52,924 nucleotides of DNA from Bacteroidales bacterium. GTDB lineage: Bacteria > Bacteroidota > Bacteroidia > Bacteroidales > UBA12077. Shown here one piece after another: positions 34,023 to 43,648 of this stretch (positions are counted from its first letter, which is position 1; every line of letters begins with the position of its first letter). The notes beneath the pieces were generated by a model. The model was not told the DNA's origin. It saw only the letters and a list, made by a program, of their open reading frames with translations, and made no database searches. The translations under genes and the position numbers were made by a program. Location of the stretch: contig JAHOYT010000069.1 in NCBI GenBank assembly GCA_019038645.1, forward strand, positions 1 through 52,924, read 5' to 3'.

Positions 34023-34604
34023 ATGATTTCTAAAGTATCAGTGTTCTGCGCTTCCAGCCACAAAGTAGGCCAAAAGTATTTTGCTGTTGCGGAAAAAACA
34101 GCAGAAGTTCTAACCAGAAACAATATTACTACTGTTTATGGAGGTGGTGCTGTCGGTTTAATGGGTAAACTTGCCGATACTGTGATGAAAAATAACGGAA
34201 AGGCCATTGGAATAATTCCATCATTTATGCTGGAAGTTGAGTGGGGGCACAAAAATATTACTGAGCTGATTGAAGTAAAAGACATGCATGAACGCAAAAA
34301 AAGGCTTGTTGAAGATGTTGATGCTATAATTATTCTACCAGGTGGATCTGGCACTCTTGAAGAAACTCTTGAAGTAATAACCTTAAAACGTCTCGGTAAA
34401 TTTACTAAACCAATAGTTTTTATTAATACTGATGGCTTTTATGATAGTTTATTCTTGTTGTTTGATAAAATGATTGAAGAACACTTTATGCGTGAAGAAC
34501 ATCGAAAAATGTGGGTTTCGGTTAATGTGCCTGAAGATATTATTTCTGCTATTCAATCAGCCCCTGTTTGGGATGAAACTGCAATAAAAATTGCTGCGGT
34601 ATAA
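34023..34604 (+). CDS. LOG-family protein (TIGR00730-type, cytokinin riboside 5'-monophosphate phosphoribohydrolase)
   Basis: A 193-residue Rossmann-fold protein. Family motifs are TVYGGGAVGLMGKLADTVM and LPGGSGTLEETLEVITLKR (PGGxGTxxE). LOG enzymes release free base from nucleoside 5'-monophosphates; bacterial members may act on other nucleotides. I chose the ATG at 34023 (MISKVSVFCASSHKVGQKYF) because the longer frame begins at a TTG inside the rpsT terminator and its leader is terminator-derived. It converges with the SpoIIE gene, with a strong palindrome (34613-34641) between the stops. Confidence 0.88.
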   Translation: MISKVSVFCASSHKVGQKYFAVAEKTAEVLTRNNITTVYGGGAVGLMGKLADTVMKNNGKAIGIIPSFMLEVEWGHKNITELIEVKDMHERKKRLVEDVDAIIILPGGSGTLEETLEVITLKRLGKFTKPIVFINTDGFYDSLFLLFDKMIEEHFMREEHRKMWVSVNVPEDIISAIQSAPVWDETAIKIAAV

Positions 34605-34612
34605 AAATTAAA

Positions 34613-34641
34613 CCATCTGGCAGATTGAATCTGCCAGATGG
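34613..34641. terminator. Bidirectional terminator palindrome
   Basis: A 14-base inverted repeat CCATCTGGCAGATT (34613-34626) / AATCTGCCAGATGG (34628-34641) around one base; folding leaves a 13-bp stem and 3-base loop. On the minus strand TTTAATTTTT follows, so it stops transcription of the SpoIIE gene best. Confidence 0.8.
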
Positions 34642-34661
34642 TAATATATAATACTTAAAAT

Positions 34662-37600
34662 TTAGAATCTTCTTCCAACAAAAACAATATCATCAATCTG
34701 ATCATGGTTTTTCATCCAGTCCAGAATAAACCTTTCTAATTCTTCACCTTGTTCTTTCATCGACATTTCCTGAATTGAAATCAATAAATCTTTCATATTC
34801 TTTTTTCGGAATTTACGTCCGTCCTCACCACCAAACTGATCGGCATAACCATCAGAAAAAATGTAATAAGTATCTCCCTTTTCAACTTTTATTTCATGAT
34901 TTGTAAACTTCTTATTATCATGAACGGTAGTCATTCCAATAGGGAAGCGATCTGCTTTTATCTCTTCAAGTTCTCCATTTCTAATTCTAATTAAAGGATT
35001 ATAGCCACCTGAGTATTCAAGTATTTGTGTATCCCTATTATAACAAATTAAGGCTAAATCCATACCATCATTTACAACTCTTTCGCCTTTTACGTTTTTC
35101 TGATGTAAGGCGTTAATAATTTCTATATCCAGCTGATCCAGAATTTTTGCCGGTTCAAGAAACCCATACTCCCTTACAATCTTTGTAAGCATACTGTGTC
35201 CGAGTATTGAAAGAAATGCTCCAGGCACTCCGTGTCCTGTACAATCTACAGCAGCAATCATCTCTTTATTTCCGATTGTTTCCAGCCAGTAAAAATCGCC
35301 GCTCACAATATCTTTTGGTCTGAAAAATATAAATGTATCATCAAAAGGTATTTCAGGTGGTAAAACCGCAGTTTGTATACGTTTTGCATATCTAATACTA
35401 TCCGTAATATCCTTGTTTTTCTTTTCAATCTCAATACTTTTCTGAACTACTTCTGCCGTTCTTTCCTCCACTTTTTCTTCAAGAATTTTCTTTTCAATTA
35501 TTAAGTTTCTTTCACGAACTTTTATGTAAGAGATTATACTTATTATACCAACAGCAATAGCTGATAAAATAAACCACCATGTTTTGTAGAATGGGGGACG
35601 AATGGTAAAAGTATAAGTAACAGGTTCTGAGCTCCACACTCCTGCGCTATTTCTTGCTTTCACCTTAAAGACGTAGTTATCAGGAGCTAATGAAGAATAG
35701 TTTGCAACAGTCTGTTCGGTTACCGGTCGCCAAACTTTATCAGCTGGCTCCAGCATAATCTGATATCGTACAGCATCCGGGTTATTCAAACATATACTAT
35801 GGAAATCGAATATTACCGAGTTTTCAAGATAACTAAATTTCTGTCCTGAAATCATTTCCCGATCTTCCAGGTTAATTCTCAATCCTGAAATATCGATAAG
35901 CGGATCCTGGGGAATACATAAATCAAATTTTGGAGAATATTTCGTTACCCCCTTTACTGTGCCAAACCATAAATTTCCTTCTTTATCTCTATAGGTAGCA
36001 TTATCCTTTGCTTCAATTCCTGTAAATCCGCTCTTTTCTGTGTATATGTGAATATTCCCGTTTGTGTCAACTTTATTTAAACCCCGGCTGGTTCCTACAA
36101 AAATATTATTGTTATCATCAATATTAAGCTGGGTAATTGAATTTGATAACAAACCATCACTTTCGCTTAAAGTTCTTATAATGGTTTTTCCATCGCATAC
36201 TAATACTCCTTTAGATAATGTTCCTATCACAATATTACCATCTTTATCTTCAACCATACACTGTGGCGTTACTAAACCTTCAAATTCAATCTTGCCAATA
36301 CTATCTCCCTGAATATAATTTAATCCCTTGCCCTCAATTCCAACCCAGACACGATTTTTTGAATCCGCATAAAGAGCAGAAATAGTTGAACCATTCAAAC
36401 CCGTAATCTGGGTTAAAAACTGGCTTTGCTCTTTATTAATATCATAGTAAATTAATCCTTCAAGTGTACCTACCCAAAGTTGATTTTGTTTATCAACATC
36501 GAGCGCAGTCACGGAATAGTTTGTGATGAAATACCTGTTAATTATTGGATTGTATTCAAAACGTCCCGTTTTGTAGTTGTACATACTAACACCATTATCA
36601 TCAGTCCCAATCCAAACGTTGCCATTATTGTCATTTTTTAAATATCTGATTTGATCGCCTATGGCGTTAGATTCCAGATTATAATGGGCAAACTTTATTC
36701 CTTTACCCCCGGCTTTTGGATTATAAACCGAAACACCTTTGTTCGTGCCAAACCAATACTTCCCTCCTTTATCCTGTACAACAGCCCAAACGTTTTGATC
36801 AATTAACCCATCATCGGTACCATAAGTAGTAAATTTTTCTCCTTTAAAAATAGCTAATCCATGCTCATACGTCGAAATAAGAATATTTCCTTCTAAATCT
36901 TCTAATATTTTATAAATCTTTAGATCGAGTAATCCATTTGAATTATCAAACGTTTTAAAACCATCATCTGAAAATTTGGTTATTCCTCCTCCCCAGGTTC
37001 CAATCCAAACATTCCCCTTGCTATCTTCAGTAATTGTACTTATCCAGTTATCTGCTATTCCATCACGTTCCGCATCATACGTTATAAATTCATTTTTTTC
37101 CTTAATGTATCTATTTAATCCCCCGTGATAAGTTCCAAACCAAATATCTCCTTTTTGATCTTCAAGCATTGCTGTAATTGCAAAATATCTATCCAAACCT
37201 TTAGGAGCAAATCTTTCAAAAGAATTTTTTGATTTATTGTATTTCTTTATACCCGTATCGGTAATAAAAAAGATAGTATCTCCTTTAGCAATTGTTCCGG
37301 AAATGACTCTGTCGCTTAATCTTCTTCCTTTGTAATGTTCATATTTTATTTTCTCAGGATCTAATTCATATGGAGTATCTAAACGAATTAATCCATCTCC
37401 ATGTGTTGTTATCCATAAAACATTTTCATGATCCATTAAAATTGAAGAAATTTCTGCATTCAGAGAATCACTAACAGGATGTATTTTAAATTCTTTACCA
37501 TCAAAAAAAGAAACACCTCCTGATTTGTGCCCCATCCAGATATTACCTTGCGAATCTTTAAATAACGCCTTTATTCCTCCTTCAGCTAATCCATTCTCGG

Positions 37601-37856
37601 CTGTGTAATTTGTAAAATATAATCCATCGAACTTTGAGATTCCACTTTCAGTAGCCAACCATAAATAGCCATGATCATCCTGCAATACATCATACACTTT
37701 TGATTGTGGAAGACCTTCCTTAACACCGTAATAATCGAAATAATACGTTTGAGCAGATAAGGTAGATACACTAAGCAGAATTACTGCATAAAAAAAAGTT
37801 ATTCGCTGTAATGAGCGAATAACTTTTTTAATTTTCGGATTATGTGAAAATATCAT
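34662..37856 (-). CDS. Two-component-propeller sensor with SpoIIE (PP2C) phosphatase domain
   Basis: A 1064-residue membrane sensor. After a signal/anchor (residues 14-36) come about 14 two-component-propeller repeats (for example KVYDVLQDDHGYLWLATESG and IKALFKDSQGNIWMGHKSGG), which make two seven-bladed propellers, then a Y_Y_Y domain (about 680-760), a membrane helix near 765-785, a coiled coil and a SpoIIE/RsbU-type phosphatase domain (about 840-1064). The phosphatase has FFRPKDIVSGDFYW, AAVDCTGHGVPGAFLSILGH and the terminal DDIVFVG with metal-binding Asp residues. So it senses something outside and dephosphorylates a partner-switch protein (SpoIIAA/SiaC type) inside. The caspase-like gene ends 14 bases upstream, so they form an operon. 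Confidence 0.92.
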   Translation of the reverse strand: MIFSHNPKIKKVIRSLQRITFFYAVILLSVSTLSAQTYYFDYYGVKEGLPQSKVYDVLQDDHGYLWLATESGISKFDGLYFTNYTAENGLAEGGIKALFKDSQGNIWMGHKSGGVSFFDGKEFKIHPVSDSLNAEISSILMDHENVLWITTHGDGLIRLDTPYELDPEKIKYEHYKGRRLSDRVISGTIAKGDTIFFITDTGIKKYNKSKNSFERFAPKGLDRYFAITAMLEDQKGDIWFGTYHGGLNRYIKEKNEFITYDAERDGIADNWISTITEDSKGNVWIGTWGGGITKFSDDGFKTFDNSNGLLDLKIYKILEDLEGNILISTYEHGLAIFKGEKFTTYGTDDGLIDQNVWAVVQDKGGKYWFGTNKGVSVYNPKAGGKGIKFAHYNLESNAIGDQIRYLKNDNNGNVWIGTDDNGVSMYNYKTGRFEYNPIINRYFITNYSVTALDVDKQNQLWVGTLEGLIYYDINKEQSQFLTQITGLNGSTISALYADSKNRVWVGIEGKGLNYIQGDSIGKIEFEGLVTPQCMVEDKDGNIVIGTLSKGVLVCDGKTIIRTLSESDGLLSNSITQLNIDDNNNIFVGTSRGLNKVDTNGNIHIYTEKSGFTGIEAKDNATYRDKEGNLWFGTVKGVTKYSPKFDLCIPQDPLIDISGLRINLEDREMISGQKFSYLENSVIFDFHSICLNNPDAVRYQIMLEPADKVWRPVTEQTVANYSSLAPDNYVFKVKARNSAGVWSSEPVTYTFTIRPPFYKTWWFILSAIAVGIISIISYIKVRERNLIIEKKILEEKVEERTAEVVQKSIEIEKKNKDITDSIRYAKRIQTAVLPPEIPFDDTFIFFRPKDIVSGDFYWLETIGNKEMIAAVDCTGHGVPGAFLSILGHSMLTKIVREYGFLEPAKILDQLDIEIINALHQKNVKGERVVNDGMDLALICYNRDTQILEYSGGYNPLIRIRNGELEEIKADRFPIGMTTVHDNKKFTNHEIKVEKGDTYYIFSDGYADQFGGEDGRKFRKKNMKDLLISIQEMSMKEQGEELERFILDWMKNHDQIDDIVFVGRRF

Positions 37857-37870
37857 ATTATATTTTTTAA

Positions 37871-40228
37871 TTACCTTTCTTTTGCAATAAAGAAAAATGT
37901 TCCTCCTTCATCCTCTAATCCATCAATTTTACCGAATTGCGGTTTTTGCATTCCTCCTTTAGCAACCGCAACAGTTACCTTCGAAACAACATTCTCAATA
38001 GGTAAACATGCATTTGGATTATTTCTTAAAGTATTAGCAAAAGTTCTTGTAAATTGTGAATTATCAACAGCTAATTCATATCCGGCAGAAGAAAATACCT
38101 GAGAAGATTTAAACTTGGTTGCTTCCCAGTCGCCACAATCTCTATCTTTCAATCCTGAGCGCATTGCCTGGTAGAATGTAGGACCAGACTCACATGCATC
38201 TGATATTACCAATGTATGTGTAACAAATGTTGCATAGGATTGTAAGGCTGCTTTTAGTGTGCTAATATTGAAATAAGTAAACTCATCATCGCGAGTAGCA
38301 TCAGTAGGCACCCAATATCCAATATCGTTAATAAATTTACCATGTCCGGCATACCAAACAAGCAGCGAATTAACCTGGTTACTTCTTACCAGGTCACGCA
38401 ATTCAATCGCAAAAAATCTTTCCATCTCAGCTTTGGACATATTTTGCTTATGAAGAATATTATGAACTTTATAATTTGCCAGAGCAGCCTTCATCATACT
38501 AACATCTTTAATAGGTCCTTCTAAACTGGCAAAAGTCTCATAATCCGAATTCTCAACAAAAATAACCCATGTTTTACCCATAGGATTTTCCTGAGATATT
38601 TCCAGTGCTTCTCTGTTAATTCTATATTCCATTTCGCTTACATTGCCATAAATATCTTCTGCTTTTACCACAAACTTATTTTTATTAGCAATATCAATCG
38701 TAGCATAGAACTCTGGATTCATAGCGTCGACAGAATAACTTGCTGTCATTTCATCAACAATAATGCTTTTGATTTTATTTTCATCGGCAATCCTGCCTTC
38801 AACATAAAGTTTTCGGTTATCAACATCCATATAAATTTCACCGGTTGATGAAGCATAAGGTGCAATCAAACTTATCTGAGGTGGATTAATTTCTGTTCTA
38901 TTTAATTTATATGTTGATGCCAAAACGTTGTTGTAAACATCTGCTATAGCTATTGAAACAGTTTCTTTACCTGTAACATTAAGTGTTACTGAAAATTCAT
39001 TGTTTTTACCGTTTTCATCAAAGGTCACATCAACACCATCTACTTTTGCCGACTTTATATCACTTTCATCAGCAATAAGTCCTAACAGAGTTACTTCAAT
39101 TGCGTCTTCAATAATATTTATTGAATTTCCGGCTTTTTCTGCTGGTTCTGTAAATGTCAGAACAGGCTTGTTGCCTTCACGGTTTAATTCATACAAACGA
39201 TCTTTAACAATCTTTAACCGGTCTTTCGCTTCTTTATCACTATCATCAGATAATTTGGCATATGTCTGGTAATCGGAAATTGCTTTTTCGTATTGCGTAA
39301 TCTCCTCGTTAGATTTAGCGCGATGGAAGTATGCCAGTGCATTTTTAGAATCAATCGAAATAACTTTACTAAAATCGTTTATCGCACTCTGGTGCTGATT
39401 AAATTCCTGGTAATAAATACCTCTTGCGAAAAAGGCTTCTAAATCATCCGGAGAGAAAATAATCATTTTGGATAAATCATTAATCGCACTTGGGTAGTCA
39501 ATCTTCTCTTTATAAATTTTACTTCTTGTCCATAATGCTTCTTTACATTTTGAATCAATGCCTAATGCTCTGGTACAAATATTCAATGATTGATCAAATT
39601 TTTTGGCTTTTAGAAGCACATTACCCAACAAAATATATGATTCCAGCATATTTGGAGATTTTTCTATCGCTTTTCTCAAATCTGTTTCAGCTTTATTATA
39701 ATCTTCAAGCTTATCACCAATATAACCTTTCCAATAAAAATTTTCCGCAGTCGCATTCAGGTCTACAAGGCTATTGCTTTCCTTAAGTGCCTGTTCATAT
39801 TTTTCAAGTGCGATGTAAGAATTCATTTTATACTTGTAGGCATTAATATGCTTCTTGTCAAGTGCAGTAACTTTTACAAGCATAGGTATTGCTTCCTCGT
39901 ATTGTTCAAGTTCATAATATAATCTACCTGCATTGTAATAAATGGATTCATCTTTATCTTCAAAGGCAGTAGCTCTTTTGTAATCACTTGCAGCTTCCTC
40001 TTTTTTATCAGCTTTCTCATATGCCTCAGCTCTTGCAACATAAGCTTCCGTATATTCAGGAGTTTCTTCTATCAGTTTTGTAAACTGAGCAATAGCATCC
40101 TCATAATTACCAGATGCTACGAAATCTTTACCCGTTGTATATAATTTAGGACTACACTGAACTAAAGAAAACAGTATAATTAGCATTGGGGTAAAGAATA
40201 ACACACGCTTTAATCTAATTTTTCCCAT
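37871..40228 (-). CDS. TPR / Ig-like / caspase-like (C14) lipoprotein
   Basis: A 785-residue lipoprotein starting at the ATG at 40228 (MGKIRLKRVLFF); the longer frame needs a TTG. Lipobox LVQC at Cys25. Residues 30-360 are about nine TPR repeats, 365-560 hold two beta-sandwich Ig-like domains with matching ends (YKLNRTEINPP and YRINREALEIS), and 565-785 a caspase-like peptidase. The dyad is His near 628 (WYAGHGKF) and Cys near 677 (VISDACESG), with both flanks typical of C14 enzymes, so it should be active after Asp or Arg/Lys. It is followed after 14 bases by the propeller-SpoIIE gene. A caspase domain in an exported lipoprotein and paired with a phosphatase sensor is unusual. Confidence 0.88.
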   Translation of the reverse strand: MGKIRLKRVLFFTPMLIILFSLVQCSPKLYTTGKDFVASGNYEDAIAQFTKLIEETPEYTEAYVARAEAYEKADKKEEAASDYKRATAFEDKDESIYYNAGRLYYELEQYEEAIPMLVKVTALDKKHINAYKYKMNSYIALEKYEQALKESNSLVDLNATAENFYWKGYIGDKLEDYNKAETDLRKAIEKSPNMLESYILLGNVLLKAKKFDQSLNICTRALGIDSKCKEALWTRSKIYKEKIDYPSAINDLSKMIIFSPDDLEAFFARGIYYQEFNQHQSAINDFSKVISIDSKNALAYFHRAKSNEEITQYEKAISDYQTYAKLSDDSDKEAKDRLKIVKDRLYELNREGNKPVLTFTEPAEKAGNSINIIEDAIEVTLLGLIADESDIKSAKVDGVDVTFDENGKNNEFSVTLNVTGKETVSIAIADVYNNVLASTYKLNRTEINPPQISLIAPYASSTGEIYMDVDNRKLYVEGRIADENKIKSIIVDEMTASYSVDAMNPEFYATIDIANKNKFVVKAEDIYGNVSEMEYRINREALEISQENPMGKTWVIFVENSDYETFASLEGPIKDVSMMKAALANYKVHNILHKQNMSKAEMERFFAIELRDLVRSNQVNSLLVWYAGHGKFINDIGYWVPTDATRDDEFTYFNISTLKAALQSYATFVTHTLVISDACESGPTFYQAMRSGLKDRDCGDWEATKFKSSQVFSSAGYELAVDNSQFTRTFANTLRNNPNACLPIENVVSKVTVAVAKGGMQKPQFGKIDGLEDEGGTFFFIAKER

Positions 40229-40287
40229 ATGGTTAAGTTTTTTAAATTTCTGATGTTGTTCATCCAAAATAAGTTAATATAATCTAT

Positions 40288-40295
40288 CAAATTTA
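40288..40295 (-). promoter_or_regulatory. -7 box for the caspase-SpoIIE operon
   Basis: Reads TAAATTTG on the minus strand, an exact -7 match, about 60 bases before the ATG at 40228. No TTG 19 bases upstream, so support is partial. Confidence 0.4.
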
Positions 40296-40341
40296 CAAAA
40301 GCTTTTAATTAATCCGAAATTTTATGACTAATCAATTCAAT

Positions 40342-41427
40342 TTATTGATTAAATGTATCTGTGTTTTTGATGAAAGTTAGTTTAGCACCACCTAAACGTT
40401 CTCTTTTCAGCTCTTTAACTCCTATATTCGGTGCATTTACACCTTTATTAAATTGATTGTTCCCATAAAAAATACGGGCTTCATCCCAAATATTATTCCT
40501 GATAAAAGAACTTAGTACTTTTTCACCTCCCTCTACAATTATAGACTGAATTCTTTTGTTATGTAAAATATCAAATAACTGATGGTAAAAATTATTCGAA
40601 TAATCTACAAATTCAATACCAACATTTGAATTTAAATATTTATTTCTCAGGGTTTTAGTTGAGTTGTCAGCAATAACCAGTGTTTCTGCATTACTGTTAA
40701 ATACGCTTTGCTTATTATCAAGTTTTAGGTTACGGTCTAAAATCACCCTTAAAGGGTTATGACCCTTCCAGTTTCTTGTTGTTAACTCCGGATTATCAGC
40801 TAAAACAGTATTTGTTCCCACAAGAATAGATTGCTCTTCTGACCTCCATTTATGCACCAGTTTTTTTGCATACTCATTCGTAATCCATGTTGGTCTCTCA
40901 GAAGATTCGTATCCCCTCTCAATATCAATAAATCCATCTTTTGTTTGAGCCCATTTCAGAATAACATAAGGCCGATTTTTTTCATGAAACGTGAAAAATC
41001 TTTTATTTAACTCTCTTGATTCCTTTTCAAGCACTCTTGTTGTAACCTTGCATCCTGATTCCTTAAGGATTTTAATCCCATTTCCTGAAACATGAGATGC
41101 TGTATCTACAGTTCCGATAATCACGTTTGGTATGCCCAGATTCGAAATTAAGTTAGCACAAGGTGGTGTTTTTCCATAATGCGAACAAGGCTCCAGATTT
41201 ACGTATAATGTCGATTTACTTAATAAACTCTTATCAGTAACAGAATCTATCGCATTAACTTCTGCATGAGCCTCTCCGTTTTTTGTATGATATCCTTCTC
41301 CAATTATGTTATTATTATAGACAATAATCGATCCTACCATCGGATTAGGAGCAGTATTCCCCAATCCCAAACCCGCCAGGTCGATACATCTTTGCATATA
41401 TTTTTCATGAAGTGTTCTATTGGTCAT
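40342..41427 (-). CDS. ribD: RibD bifunctional deaminase/reductase
   Basis: A 361-residue riboflavin-pathway enzyme. The N-terminal deaminase has GEAHAEVNAIDSVTDKSL (zinc His and catalytic Glu) and NLEPCSHYGKTPPCANLI (two zinc cysteines). The C-terminal reductase (about 150-361) contains VILKWAQTKDGFIDIERG and IIVEGGEKVLSSFI. It deaminates and reduces the pyrimidine intermediate of riboflavin synthesis with NADPH. It is divergent from prmC with only 22 bases between start codons, so the control regions overlap the coding starts; other rib genes are not in this window. Confidence 0.96.
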   Translation of the reverse strand: MTNRTLHEKYMQRCIDLAGLGLGNTAPNPMVGSIIVYNNNIIGEGYHTKNGEAHAEVNAIDSVTDKSLLSKSTLYVNLEPCSHYGKTPPCANLISNLGIPNVIIGTVDTASHVSGNGIKILKESGCKVTTRVLEKESRELNKRFFTFHEKNRPYVILKWAQTKDGFIDIERGYESSERPTWITNEYAKKLVHKWRSEEQSILVGTNTVLADNPELTTRNWKGHNPLRVILDRNLKLDNKQSVFNSNAETLVIADNSTKTLRNKYLNSNVGIEFVDYSNNFYHQLFDILHNKRIQSIIVEGGEKVLSSFIRNNIWDEARIFYGNNQFNKGVNAPNIGVKELKRERLGGAKLTFIKNTDTFNQ

Positions 41428-41449
41428 ACAATTTATTTAATTTTGAGCC

Positions 41450-42310
41450 ATGGCAATTAATTATACTATAAAGAAAACAATTTCAATAATAAAAACCGAA
41501 TTAAAAAAGTTTTACCCGCTTAATGAGATCAATAGTTTTATATATCTGATTTTTGAAAAATATCTTAATTATTCAAAAACTAAGCTTCACCTATTACAGG
41601 ATAATGAAATATCCGGGGATTTATTCCAACGAATCACAACTGTAATTAAAGAGCTTATATCTTACAAACCAATACAGTATATTCTGGAAGAAGCATTTTT
41701 TTATGATACTGTCTTTAAAGTTACACCAGATGTTTTAATTCCTCGGCAGGAAACTGAGGAACTTGTAGACTGGATTATTAATAACAATGCTAACGATATT
41801 ATAAAAATACTCGACATTGGTACTGGAAGCGGTTGTATTGCTGTTTCTCTCGCGAAAAATATATCAGAATCAGTTGTTTTTGCTTCTGACATATCAACCA
41901 AAGCCCTCAGTATTGCAAAATTTAACAGTCAATTAAATAATGTTGATTTACAGCTTCTGCAATTTGATATTCTGGACACTAATTCGCATCCGGAAGCTAT
42001 GTTTGATATTATTGTCAGTAATCCTCCGTATGTAACTGAAAAAGAAAAAAAACTAATGCATAAAAACGTTCTTGATTTTGAGCCGAAGTTAGCTTTGTTT
42101 GTTCCGGATAATAATCCACTGCTTTTTTACAAGGCAATTATTGATTACGCAAAGAGTCATTTAAATCCAGGAGGGGAAGTTTATTTTGAAATAAATGAAT
42201 CTTACGGAAAAGAAACAACTTTACTACTTAAAGAAAATCATTTTCATGATATTTCCATTAAAAAAGACATAAATGGAAAAGACCGGATGATAAAAGGTAT
42301 ATTAAATTAA
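41450..42310 (+). CDS. prmC: Release factor glutamine methyltransferase PrmC
   Basis: A 286-residue methyltransferase that methylates the GGQ glutamine of release factors 1 and 2. The N-terminal helical domain contains YKPIQYILEEAFFYDTVFKV, the SAM site is ILDIGTGSGCIAVSLAKN, and the catalytic NPPY is in FDIIVSNPPYVTEKE near residue 190. A TAATTTTG box at 41438-41445 lies 5 bases upstream of the ATG, so the message could be leaderless. Its substrate prfB is encoded 1.3 kb downstream in the same orientation. Confidence 0.95.
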   Translation: MAINYTIKKTISIIKTELKKFYPLNEINSFIYLIFEKYLNYSKTKLHLLQDNEISGDLFQRITTVIKELISYKPIQYILEEAFFYDTVFKVTPDVLIPRQETEELVDWIINNNANDIIKILDIGTGSGCIAVSLAKNISESVVFASDISTKALSIAKFNSQLNNVDLQLLQFDILDTNSHPEAMFDIIVSNPPYVTEKEKKLMHKNVLDFEPKLALFVPDNNPLLFYKAIIDYAKSHLNPGGEVYFEINESYGKETTLLLKENHFHDISIKKDINGKDRMIKGILN

Positions 42311-42314
42311 AAAA

Positions 42315-42800
42315 ATGTCTTATTCTAAAAAAACAATTCCCATTAAAGAAGCGCTATCAAAGTCCCAACAACTTTGTTCCATAAAAGAAAAGTGCGCTTC
42401 TGATATCCGAAAAAAACTTTTTGACTGGAAACTTCCTGATACAGAACACAATACTGTTATTGAATTATTAACAAAAGATAAATTTATTGACGAACAAAGA
42501 TACGCTCAGTATTTTACAAAAGATAAACTAAACTATAATAAATGGGGGAAAGTTAAAATTGAATATGCCTTAAAACAAAAAAACATTCCTGATGAATACA
42601 TTAAAAATGCTTTTGCTGAAATATCCGAAACAGAATATGAAAAACTTCTCGAAAGTGAGCTAAATAAAAAACTTAAAACCATTAAAAATAACGACGAATA
42701 TACTATAAAATCTAAACTTATAAGATTTGCTACTTCCAGAGGGTTTGAAACTGGCAAGGTATTTGTAATAGTAACAGAAATTATAAAAAATGAATTTTAG
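42315..42800 (+). CDS. recX: RecX regulatory protein
   Basis: A 161-residue helical protein of the RecX family: LCSIKEKCASDIRKKLFDWK, DKFIDEQRYAQYFTKDKLNY, NKWGKVKIEYALKQKNIPDE, with repeated three-helix units. It modulates RecA filaments. It starts 4 bases after prmC, so the two share a message. recA is not in the window. Confidence 0.92.
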   Translation: MSYSKKTIPIKEALSKSQQLCSIKEKCASDIRKKLFDWKLPDTEHNTVIELLTKDKFIDEQRYAQYFTKDKLNYNKWGKVKIEYALKQKNIPDEYIKNAFAEISETEYEKLLESELNKKLKTIKNNDEYTIKSKLIRFATSRGFETGKVFVIVTEIIKNEF

Positions 42801-42938
42801 ACGTTCTTTTAAATAAGATTTCATTAATTTTACAATACAATTTTGAAAATGATTAATAAATAACAAAAATCATTTAGACATAAGTAAGAAATTAATTTAA
42901 AAATTATAATCAATTATTTAATTCAAAAAACCGAAACT

Positions 42939-43529
42939 ATGAAAACTAAATTTTACAAACCATTGGGTTTACTAATAGCAGGTGCTGTTATTTTTGGAAG
43001 CACATTTACCAGTTGTAAATCAAAACAAGAAGTTACTGATGTGAAAAATGAAACTCTTATTGAAGTATATTGTTCCGGACCCGAATACAGAAGTGACAAG
43101 ACTACTTTTAGAGCAAATGCAACCGGAGAAAGTACTGATATGGAAATTGCTCGTAAAAAAGCAGGTAGTAATTCTAAAGCTGCTTTAGCCGCTCAAATTC
43201 AAACTACTATTAAAGGTGTTACTGACAATTATGTTAATTCAAGAGAATTTAACAATGTTGAAGAAGTTGAAGAAAGATTTGAAGTTCTTAACAGAGAAGT
43301 TGTAAATCAACAACTAAATAATGTTAAAACTATTTGTGAAAAAATTACCCAAACAAAAGCTGGTACTTATAAGTGTTATATGGCTATCGAAATGAGCACA
43401 GATGCTCTTGAAGAAGCTTTAAACAATAGGCTTTCAAAAGATCAGCGATTAAAAGTTGATTATGACTACGAGAAGTATAAAGAGACTTTTGACAAAGAAA
43501 TGGAAAAACTTGAAAACGGTGGATACTAA
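42939..43529 (+). CDS. LPP20-like lipoprotein
   Basis: A 196-residue lipoprotein with lipobox TFTSC at Cys26. The mature part starts with a beta strand (TLIEVYCSGPEYRSDKTTFR), then GESTDMEIARKKAGSNSKAA and long helices, matching the LPP20/FlgT-like fold (alpha-beta module with a conserved 'A...A...A' helix). It probably sits in the outer membrane's inner leaflet; function unknown. It has its own 138-base upstream gap and is followed by a strong terminator, hence monocistronic. I found no consensus promoter. Confidence 0.8.
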   Translation: MKTKFYKPLGLLIAGAVIFGSTFTSCKSKQEVTDVKNETLIEVYCSGPEYRSDKTTFRANATGESTDMEIARKKAGSNSKAALAAQIQTTIKGVTDNYVNSREFNNVEEVEERFEVLNREVVNQQLNNVKTICEKITQTKAGTYKCYMAIEMSTDALEEALNNRLSKDQRLKVDYDYEKYKETFDKEMEKLENGGY

Positions 43530-43547
43530 TAACATAAATCCATGTTA

Positions 43548-43577
43548 AAAAAGGGAGCATCTGCTCCCTTTTTTTAT
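43548..43577 (+). terminator. Terminator after LPP20-like gene
   Basis: Stem AAAAAGGGAGCA (43548-43559) / TGCTCCCTTTTT (43562-43573) around CATCTG, followed by a T run. Confidence 0.88.
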
Positions 43578-43591
43578 GACTATACTGAAGT

Positions 43592-43621
43592 TTGGCTATC
43601 GTAACTTTTATGTTATTTTTG
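43592..43621 (+). promoter_or_regulatory. prfB promoter
   Basis: TTG (43592-43594), 19-base spacer, TATTTTTG (43614-43621): an exact Bacteroidota consensus. The start would be near 43628, about 20 bases before the prfB ATG at 43649. Confidence 0.78.
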
Positions 43622-43648
43622 TAATCTATTTAAACAAATATTATTTTA

